A stretch of DNA of 64,000 nucleotides from Phycomyces nitens (taxonomy: Eukaryota > Mucoromycota > Mucoromycetes > Mucorales > Phycomycetaceae), in assembly GCA_022702545.1 (NCBI GenBank), contig JAHRBC010000009.1, forward strand, positions 186,001 to 250,000, written 5' to 3'. Below are positions 55,001-64,000 of the stretch, piece by piece. The translations under genes were made by a program, and so were the position numbers. The notes under the pieces are model-generated. The model saw only the letters and a program-made list of their open reading frames with translations. It did not search any database and was not told the DNA's origin. How positions within the stretch are numbered: position 1 is the stretch's first letter; every line of letters begins with the position of its first letter.

Positions 55001-56760
55001 CCTACAAAAAAGTGTCTAGAAAGCAAAAAACAAAAATACTCGTAATGAAAGCTGGATTTTCTCATCAACAATAATCAAAGCATTTGTAATATCCCGATAC
55101 AAAAAGTACTTAATTTTGGCCCAAAATACGCTTTATTATAATCAAAACGTAATCAATCAAGTAACTAATTTACCAGTGGCACGCATTAGACAAAGGCAGC
55201 TTTAATTTGTATCGATCATGACATAAATTTGTGAAAAATTAAATGCATCTCTTCTTATAATCAATTTTTAATCTCTTGTTTGTGGAAATTTTATATTGAA
55301 TACAACAGTAAGGGAAATCCATAGATTATTGAAGGAAGTTTATACATCCAACTCGAATTGAACTTTGTTATCATTGTACAGGGCTACTGCAATTATAACA
55401 ACGTCTTTAATCAGCAACCATACATGCCTCCTAGTTTTGGGTTTTTCACTCTTCCCTTTCTCTAACTGTTTAAACGTGCTTCTACAATCAATTATTAAAA
55501 AGAAACAGTTTTTTATAGGTACCATAGACGATCAACCACTAGAAAGAGATCTTTTATTTATTACTAAAATTCATAGAGGGAGTAATGTTGATGAATAAAT
55601 CTTACGTCTCACAATACAAAGGTACTATACGATAGGGTCTGTATAAGAATAGCATTGTGTGTGTGAGTCTAACCTTACCATCTCTAGACACAAATAGAGT
55701 TTATAGAGGATAGCGAAAAGATATTTTCATCAGACTTTAGGTGAGAGTGCAAGCCGTGTAGATACCATCATTTAAATGGACAACTCAGATTCTATTACTG
55801 GTACAATGTTGGAGTCTTGCCTAATTTTTATGCTTTATCGACATGCCCTTTCTTGAATCGAGCAAGTATGGAAGCACGACAAAAATCGTTTTAAACAAAA
55901 TGAATTGGAGAATGAAAGATGGTGCAAGCCAAAATAGATGAAGAATCAAGTGCATTCCCCGTCGATTCGACTATGAGCGTTTATGGTAAGGAAGTATTCA
56001 ACAATTGGAGGTAATTACAAAGAAAATATGGTTGGACCAAAAGGGATCCATAGTCAACCTGATGAAATATACAAGCAATAATACGAGGAAAGTGATGTTG
56101 TAATCTGGGTAGTCCTTTGGTGAGGATCGGAATAAAAAAACAAATTGTAACGCATTGGACATGGTTAGTTTTGCCTAGAAACTAGAACAACAGGACGATA
56201 TAAGCGAAGGAATGCATGGAAGGTGAAGAGACAGAGAAATACAAGCGATCACTGTAGTGGCGACAGGCTCCTAGGGATGTGAGAGTGGGTCAATAGCAGA
56301 GAAGATATTATAGAATGTGGTGTTGAAATGGCGAAAGACAAGTTGACAAAGCTTCAGAGAGAAGTGTGACCGAGTCTATCAAAGTTGGAGGGCTCTTTGT
56401 TGAAGTAATGGGTTAAGAATACCAAATCTACCACCCCCGAATGAAAGACGCCAAGTAGGGAATTCAGCTGATGGGAACATAGTGTGTTTGACTTACCCTC
56501 CCATGGGAGATTCACTATAACTAAGAAAATTGTAAAAGAACTGTGGTTAAGGCAAGTATAGGCACAGTTAACGTTTTGTATGTGGCCAAAAGTGCTTCTA
56601 TTCTAAAATATATCCTCTCTTTTATCGTGCTCTATTCAAACTGGCACACGTTCTTCTTTTACTACAACTCTTCTGAAGGAATGGTTTACTTTTTATTATA
56701 ACATTATATTTTATCTCGATTTATATACATATGTGTAAAATAATACTATAGAAACAGATA
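55001..56760. other. Gene-free stretch
   Basis: AT-rich, turning more purine-rich from 55900 to 56570. A minus-strand frame at 55340-55525 with one hydrophobic segment has no recognisable relative. No repeats shared with the rest of the window were noticed. Confidence 0.45.
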
Positions 56761-59700
56761 ATATTTAATATTACGAAACGTATACAGTACAAACCTTTTA
56801 TTCACGCTATACATGCATATTAATAATGTATTTCTGTAGCTTGGGTAGCCTTTAGCATTCATCAATCGCTAAAAATACATTGTGGTTAGAAAAACAAGCG
56901 ATCATATAAACCGAGTACATTATTTTGTACTGCTTAATAGTATATATTATGCTTGTCAATTACTATACCATGCTTTTTGTATTGAATGATTATACTAAAA
57001 TGGATCTCTAGATATAAACACTATATGTAATAGGAGGTCAATAGAATATGCGCTGAAAAATTAGTTGAAGAAGAATACAATTATTAGACAATCGTCTTAC
57101 CATAGAAAATCAACTTTGGCATATTCAAATCATGAGATTCAAAACTGATTCGAATCTCATTGTAGCAAACAGAGTAATCGGCTCATTAGAAAAGAAAAGT
57201 GTATATCTTACAGAGATTGCCAAGCGTAAAAAGGACAAACCGTATTGTAATATGGCCGTAAAATGTTTTTGCTTTTTTGTTTCTGGGGGAAAAAAGAGCG
57301 AGCTGCATTTCATTTCTAAATCAAAGGTAATCGAGCTAAAGATGGTTCAATCGGGATGTCAATCAGGTGCTTATAACCGTGGCGATCTTGCATGAATGAG
57401 GCTCATTTAGTTTTAATTCAAAGAGTCAGTTCAAAGACAAGACAAGAAAAGCGAAAAAAAAAGCGATAAAAAGGCACACTAAGCATATGCTAAAAAATAC
57501 AACGGGGCCAATAAGAGTTGCCTAAAAGAACAATCTTAAACCCTTGTTTTATTGCTTAGCACTTACACAAAACTCGTTTTTGGCGGTATAGAGCCATACT
57601 AAAGAGTAAAAATATTATGTTGGCATTAGATTACCAATAGATGATCATCAAAGTAATCACCCGTTGCACATCTGTCATGATTGCTAATTCAGTGCCATCA
57701 CCAAGTTGCAACACCTCATCTTCAAAAAAGAACAAAACGACTTGGACTTTGCTGCTATATTGTAATAAATAATATTGTATTAACTACAATGTGTATTCAA
57801 AACATATATTAAAGAGTCAACTTACTTTATTATTCTCTATTATTTATTTATGAGTCTGGTTATTGATTGTAAAGCCTTTTTCCAAGACTTTTGGTGCACA
57901 GCACTCTATAATATTTATATTGATTCTGTGATAAACTATTATATTATTTTATGGCCATAGGATAGTGTTCTTGTCAATTAAATAGTGTTTGATAATATAA
58001 GACCATGCTTTTAGTTGATGCCGCGATCCATAGTCAAAGCATGGTTTGAGAAAAGTATTAACAAAATCAAGGGTTATTTTCTATGGGTTCTTTTGTACCG
58101 TATTCTTCGATCTTGGTGATATAGCACATTATGTCAATGAAGTTTACTCTTTTCTTTGAGACCACCACTTGTATCAATTGCTCACTTACCAAGCCAATCA
58201 AGGTATTTGTTCAATGGATCCCATTTTATACCAAATATCCATTTACAAAATATGAAAAATATATACAAACCAACCACTTTAACAAACTATCACCTTTTAA
58301 ATTCTCCTTTGGGTTGATCAATCTTCATTTAATTGCAAAGGTTTTTGGCGAAAATATTAATAAAGTAATACTTGCTGTCCGATACTTGCCAAGCATGAAT
58401 AATAGCCATATCCTTTAGATTTTGAACAAAGGAATGGCCCTTGTATTTCAATATAACTTTTGCATTGCCAGATAAAATAAAAACACCAGATAAATCATAG
58501 TATAGTATAGTATTCTATTGCTGTTAAAATCGATTATTACCTTTTCCATAAGATACCCTTTCAAAATCTGCGCAACGTACTTTCCCAACAAGTTTATAGC
58601 AAGACTATATCTCATAGTGTCTTTTAAACTATTCAACATTACCTGATACGCCTTCTTTCATATAATAAATCGCCGAGGCCCATTACAAAGCTGCTCCACT
58701 CAATTCAGAGATAGAGATATTGGTAAATTGAATAAACTCATTAGATACTCTGAAATCCGCAACTATATCAATATAGCAATTAGTATGTACCCTAATATTA
58801 ACCTTTTGCAACCACGTACATACACTAAAATAGGTCTTTGGGATATTCGCAATGGGAGAAGTGGTGACCAACTGTGTAAGCTTTTTGGTCAATTTGTCTA
58901 TTTAAATAGTAATAATGTTATAAATGGCATAAGAATAGTATAAATGAAATTCTGTTTAGTTATTACCTGCGGCATATTGATTTGAATGCTATGGAAACCG
59001 ATGTTTCCACTGTCATTGTTAATGTTCATCATTGGACGGATTCAACTTTGCATTCTTCATTTATATACCCAAACGCCGAGGTTAGCACTGACAATTCACC
59101 ACTCAACGCCCTCTTGTCCTTGTAGAAAATAAATATAATATTAGTAAAAACACAGAGTAGGAATCACTTGCTCTTTGTACATGCTTACCTAGCAATCACA
59201 ATATAACTACTCAAAACAAGCTCATTAGTCTTGTTCATCTCTACTTTTAATATAGAGATTCCGACACCAGTCTATGCTTTAACATTCGGAAAAGTAATAA
59301 AGAAGAGTGTCGTGGTTAATGATGACTTTTCCGTAGCAACCGGGATGTAATGCAATGGATCATGTATTATAGCAAAAATTTGCAGTTATTAATACAGATG
59401 ATGTTAAATATCAAACACTCAATCAATACTCACCAAACGGAAATCAACTCTACTTTATTGCACTGTACTACATATCCAAGAATATAATTGATACGTCACC
59501 AAGAGCAGCCTCTTAATTATTTATAATATTCTCTCTATACTTCTTTATACCATTATACCGACACCAGATAAAATAAAACATCTAATAGAGTCGGAAAATA
59601 ATCTCGAGTTTAAAAAAACGGTAGTAATTTTGTCATTTCGTTCATACACCAAAAATTATTATTCTCAAGAATGCTTATTTCTAACGCCAAACCAAATGCT

Positions 59701-59885
59701 CATTTCAGTAAACAGAACAGCCTGTAATCTTACAAGACCTTTTTGGGGTACTAAAATACCCCATTATTAAATAAAGAAAGATATTTGCATCCGACTTTTA
59801 TGAATTGCCATTGACATTTTAAACTACAATCTGTCGGGATAAGATAGTCTATTTTTTTAAAAAAAAAAAAACCGTAGTTACATTG
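56761..59885. mobile_element. CACTA element copy 3 (mosaic)
   Basis: 57000-59255 is nearly identical to the complement of copy 2 and, from 57910, to copy 1 (10707 onward). Left of about 57000 the match to copy 2 becomes loose and is lost near 56730. Right of 59255 (after ATATAGAGATT) the sequence is only a diverged homologue of the copy 1 end, with a degenerate AAAAACCGTAGTTACATTGCCG near 59868 and no CACTA terminus. So a young interior sits in an old element, or old ends have decayed around a converted centre. Confidence 0.65.
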
Positions 59886-61439
59886 CCGTTCAGATCCCCT
59901 TTTTTGAGAGTTTTAAAAAGGAAAGGAAAGTTTGAGGGGTTGGAATTGGTTTGGTCTACGTGAGCAGAGGAAGGGATGGAAAGGCTACCATTGTTTACTT
60001 ATCCACGAAAGTGAGGAAATAAACTACCGTGTTGGAAACCCATCAGATATTAAGGAGCAGTGAGAACTTTAGTCTTCCGTGAATGTATCCAAGTGCATTT
60101 TACTTCCAACCTATGTGAAACTCTACTCGGGTGTTCATGTTTTTTAATAAGAACAAAAGTTAAACAATGTCTTGTACTAAGTGATAAAATTCTACGGTTA
60201 TCCCCAAATTTAATAAAATGTGATAACATCAGAATGAGTGTTGTTCTGGTATTGTGGGTGGGGTAAATAAAAGCATGAATGTAGCCAAAAATCTAACTTC
60301 TCAACTGTTGAATGCCCATGTTGAGGCAAGCTCCATATTCTTCGGCATGTTTATATAAATTCTATACTTTGTTGGTTTTACTTAATAAATGAACTTTGGA
60401 AAGGAAGGCAGTGATCATTTTTACCTTTGGTCCAAGAGAACAAAAACCATGAAAACATACTTCATTACGTTTTTCAATATTTTAAGACATTAATCTGACA
60501 CCAATCGTATCAAGGAAGCTGGATCCGGCAAAATCCTCAAATTATTTGGGTTGAATATTAGCAATGGTGTCAATCAACAGGATGTATTAATCTGCCGCCA
60601 ATAGCAGATGCAGTTATTAATGTATATGATAGCCATTGCATGATGATGATTTGTAAATTGTGTCTTTGAAAGCAATTCCAATTAAAAAAGATATTGGGGT
60701 GGTCTAAAAGAAGAAGTTTAAACTTGTATCAGTTGGCCAAATGGGATACGCATCGAGACGATTTTTTAAGATAAATGACCTTCATATTGGGATTTATTTT
60801 AATCTCAGTTTTCAAAAAAAAAATTAGTAAAATTCATACGGGGTTTCTAAGAAAAAATTGAAAATTGAAAAAAAAAAACGAACTTCACTAAATTGCCAAT
60901 ATCTTTTCTTCTACTGATTGTATTTTTATGCAAATACCTTCTTTAGAAAGCTATCAATAAAAAGCAACGGAATTTCTTAAAAACGCGGTGTTTTAACTGA
61001 GTTTTTGTTTCGGGGTTTGAAAGGCCTAATTACGAGGTCCGCGGGAGTACAGGAAGTGTACATTAGGTAGAAATATGGTCGTAAGTACAATTAAATTACA
61101 GGCCGCTACTGTGTTCCATGCTTTCAGCATTACACCAGTAGCGCATGCCTGTAGGATAAATTGCAAAAGTACCTTTCCTTATTATTCCGCATAAATTTAT
61201 AATTCACGTCACCACTCAAGTTTCAAAACTCAATAACCAAACAGCGCCTCACCAAAAGCCACCGCTTGCATTCAGCACAAACCAACATGCAGAGCTATTG
61301 ATCCATCTTAATTAGACAGATGACCTGGAAGGCGGATACAGGTACTTACAAAAATTATAAATTATAAAATAAACATAAAGTAAGTGGTTAAGAGAAAAGA
61401 AAAGGTTTGTTTTTGGGGGTTATGAGAGAATAGGGTTGA
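59886..61439. other. Gene-free stretch
   Basis: AT-rich with several A-runs (60808-60817, 60869-60878). No coding, RNA or repeat signal was found. Confidence 0.5.
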
Positions 61440-62050
61440 GATGAGAGGTAATTGGGGTGGGGTTAATGTTGGGATTAGGGTAATTAGGGTACGGATTGGT
61501 GAATGTAATGATGTTTACACACGAACTATGTGTGGAATAAGGATAATAATGTAGTAGTATGTTATTTGTATTGATTAAGAGAGAATAAAAGGTTTGTAAG
61601 AAAGATTATGTGGAGATGAGTGGTACTTGGGCTGTAATTGGGATGGACTTAGTCTTGAGTTCGGGATTAGGGTACTTGGGGTACGGATTTGTGAATGTAA
61701 TGTGTTTTGGACTGGAACGAAGGGTGAAAGAAGTATAATAGTGTATTAGCAGTCTGTTTGTATTGTTTAGTTGAGAATAAAGGGTTTGTAAGAATGATAA
61801 TGTGCAGATGAGTGGTAATTGGGCTGGATTCGGGTTGGGATTAGGCTAATTGGGGTAGGGATTTAGGAATGAGCTACGGTTTAGACAGGAAATAAGTATA
61901 ACAATGAAATGGTAGATTGTTAGTATTGTTAAAGAGAGGATAGAGGGCTTGGTTGGGGGTTTGTAAGAATGATGATGTGCGGATGAGTGGTAATTGGGAT
62001 GGAATCGGGTTGTAATTGGGTTGTACTTGGGCTGCAATTAACATCGGGAT
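61440..62050. repeat. Degenerate minisatellite, about 3.5 units of 175-192 bp
   Basis: The segment GATGAGTGGTAATTGGG (or a close variant) recurs at about 61446, 61621, 61813 and 61988. Within each unit follow GGGATTAGGGTAATTGGGGT-like and GGTTTGTAAGAATGAT-like parts. G-rich on the plus strand, with scattered TTAGGG words. Confidence 0.75.
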
Positions 62051-62589
62051 TGGGAATGCTTATAAGATGAATGAAAATAAAAGGCAAGGTTATCGAATAT
62101 ATTAACTGTATATGGTTGTTGTATGAATAAGTATGGATAATATTGAGTTAGTATATGTTAAAATTGATTTTTATCGGAAAATCACCCAAAGTGCTATAAA
62201 GGTCAACTTGATTTTTTATGTCAGACATAAAAATGTTAAATTGACAAAATCGCAAAATCAACAAAAAATTATGTTTAAGATGAACACATAAAGATATACT
62301 TTTCAAACTTTCCACATTTGTGTACTTTTATATTTTAAACAATCTATTAAAGTTATAGATTAATTGAAGCAAAACTGACGGACCGCCACTATGAGTGAAG
62401 TTTTGAATAGGGGGGTTTTTGGCACTTTTTTTAAATAACTAATCGAATATTGATCTGACAACCTTGATATTTTTACTCGTAATAGCTAATAAATAGATCT
62501 ACATGGATAATAAACAAAAACAAAAAACTTTAAAAAAAGTGTTCATGCTGCTTATATAACATGTGTGAATACATATAAAAGTTATAAGC

Positions 62590-62625
62590 AAAAATAAAAA
62601 AATAAAAAAATAAAAAAATAAAAAA
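62590..62625 (-). terminator. Poly-T terminator of the 5S gene
   Basis: On the minus strand, directly after the 5S 3' end, are runs of five to seven T separated by single A. A run of four or more T terminates RNA polymerase III. Confidence 0.75.
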
Positions 62626-62742
62626 CCTACGGCATAGCGTATTCCCATGTGGTCCCCCACCATAGTACTGACGCTACCAGGAGAGACTTAACTGCGGAGA
62701 TCGGACGGGATCCGGTGTGTTACTATCTGTATGGCCGTAGAT
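62626..62742 (-). rRNA. 5S ribosomal RNA
   Basis: The minus strand begins ATCTACGGCCATAC and ends TGCCGTAGG, which pair to form the closing helix. Between them are the conserved 5S words CCGGATCCCGTCCGATCT, GCAGTTAAG (internal promoter box A region), AGTACTATGGTGGGGGACC and CACATGGGAATAC. The length of 117 nt is usual for eukaryotic 5S. It is transcribed by RNA polymerase III. A few positions differ from the common consensus (AAGTCTCTC where AAGCACTC-like is usual), so a slightly diverged or inactive copy cannot be excluded. No rDNA lies nearby, in line with dispersed 5S genes. Confidence 0.9.
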
Positions 62743-62929
62743 ATTTACTTTTAATTTTTAAAAAATATACTCCGCACTTATAATATGAATCGGCCGAAAT
62801 ATCGCCAAATACATAGATTGCCGAATATAACTCGTTCAACAGTCGTTATATACGGTATAAAACATATTAAAAGCAATCTACAGAAAACAGGCTTTCCGTT
62901 AAAACCAAAATTATAAAGATTTAATGAAT

Positions 62930-64000
62930 ATTGACAGAGTTATTAGCCAAACTGTGGTGAAAACGTTAATAAAATACGGATTTCCGATAGTAAATAGCTA
63001 ATAATTCATTTTATAGCCGATTAATACTTAAATATTTGTATATATAACGATTGGCACAATTTGTAGTATTCTGCTGATGTTATAAAAGTAAAAAACGGAC
63101 CATTATTAGTGCCTACACAAGCAAAAACGTTTCAAAAAACCGTGCCGCAAATAAAGTTGCATGAATTTATGCAAAGTCAACACGCCTGGAATCGGCCGCG
63201 CTTAAGAAAATCCAATTGTTTTGGTTAATATTTTATTATCAAGAAATGTTTTTGGCAATCTTAAGTATTTAACGGAATATACAAAAGAAATGCTCTCTAA
63301 CAAACATACATTATGGCCATTAGCATTAATATTCATAAAGTTATTAAAGAAAACGTGGCCGAAACTTTAAAAACGTGCGGATTTTACCTTTATATTTCTA
63401 ATAACTATTTTTGCTACATAATAATACTTGATATTTTTATATATTCAAATAAATATATTATATATTGGAGAGTGCCAACAATAAAAATAGGATTATCATG
63501 GTTAGTTATTATTTTATTAGCCAAAACGGTAAATCGGTGCAATTAGCGCCGCGGCCGATCCGTCAATTATGCAGAGTCAACTTGGCCAAGATCGCCGCGA
63601 ACCTTAAAAACCAGAACGTTTGGCTTAATAACTCAAGATGTATTTATTCTTTTGCTAGTTTTAAATAATAGAAAAATCGGGCAAAAATCAGGCTTTCTAA
63701 TGCATATACATGAGAGACATCAAGATAAGTATTCATAAAGTTATTAAAGAAAACGTGGCCAAAACTTTAACGGCGTCAACGTGGCCGAGATCGTCGCGAA
63801 CCTTAAAATCCCGCACATTTGGTCTAATAACTCAAGATGTATTTATTCTTTTGCTAGTTTGAAATAACAGAAAAGTCGGGCAAAAATCAGGCTTTCTAAC
63901 GCATATACATGAGAGACATCAAGACAAATATTCATAAAGTTATTAAAGAAAACGTGGCCAAAACTTTAACGGCGTCAACGTGGCCGAGATCGTCGCGAAC
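62930..64000. repeat. Tandem array of about 400-bp units, youngest copies 199 bp, open at window end
   Basis: TTCATAAAGTTATTAAAG followed by AAACGTGGCC starts at 63332, 63732 and 63931, and a strongly diverged counterpart (GACAGAGTTATTAGCC) lies near 62930. The spacing is therefore about 400, 400 and 199 bp. The 199-bp unit lacks the middle of the longer one. Units contain GC-rich islands (CGTGGCCGAGATCGTCGCGAAC). Unit-to-unit identity rises toward the window end, where the array continues. Confidence 0.8.

Noticed and set aside
61440..62050. Telomere tract
   Set aside because: No uniform short repeat is present; units are 175-192 bp and degenerate, and sequence continues beyond on both sides.
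1..64000. CRISPR arrays, prokaryotic operons and tRNA genes
   Set aside because: Introns, fungal transposons and eukaryotic 5S rRNA show nuclear fungal DNA; no spaced repeat array and no tRNA cloverleaf with matching T-arm was found by reading.

Overview
The window is fungal nuclear DNA, most likely from a Mucoromycota (Mucorales-type) species. The evidence is AT-rich sequence, short GT-AG introns of about 45-70 bases, a transposon community typical of that group (Plavaka/CACTA, MULE, Tc1/mariner, LINE, Ty3 chromovirus, Fanzor), and a methionine synthase reductase gene, which points to vitamin-B12-dependent methionine synthesis of the kind kept in early-diverging fungi and absent from Dikarya. 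The species cannot be named from the sequence.

Layout. 1-3938: relics of retroelements (end of a Ty3 chromovirus with its LTR, a LINE 3' end, a Ty3 reverse transcriptase fragment) around an AT-rich gene-free stretch. 3939-28320: a nested transposon block. CACTA elements with CACTACGG ends, two near-identical MULEs in inverted orientation (5918-10706 and 16836-21221) carrying a transposase and an OTU cysteine-protease module, two Plavaka-like elements each with a convergent partner gene, a solo LTR, a MITE and a SWIM-type MULE pseudogene all interrupt one another. 28823-35666: the only block of ordinary host genes, BDP1 (TFIIIB subunit, minus), methionine synthase reductase (plus) and an F-box/leucine-rich protein (minus). 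BDP1 and the reductase are divergent from a 416-bp shared intergenic region; the reductase and the F-box gene converge. 35840-46956: Tc1/mariner elements, LINE tails, and two convergent Fanzor (eukaryotic TnpB-like, RNA-guided nuclease) copies at 37670-40232 and 42378-43057. 47000-55000: decayed LINE, LTR and Plavaka material. 56761-59885: a third large CACTA copy. 61440-64000: a degenerate minisatellite, a 5S rRNA gene on the minus strand with a poly-T terminator, and a tandem array of about 400-bp units that runs off the window.

How it fits together. The three host genes serve RNA polymerase III transcription, methionine/B12 metabolism and probably ubiquitin ligation; they share no obvious pathway. 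Everything else is mobile. Most elements are broken by stop codons (several fit CGA to TGA), frameshifts or nested insertion, but the MULE pair and the CACTA copies are almost identical to each other and therefore recent.

The most unusual system is the Fanzor pair. The two copies differ greatly in coding sequence, yet both are followed by the same 63-bp block, which stops matching sharply at one point. That is what a guide-RNA scaffold and element right end would look like.
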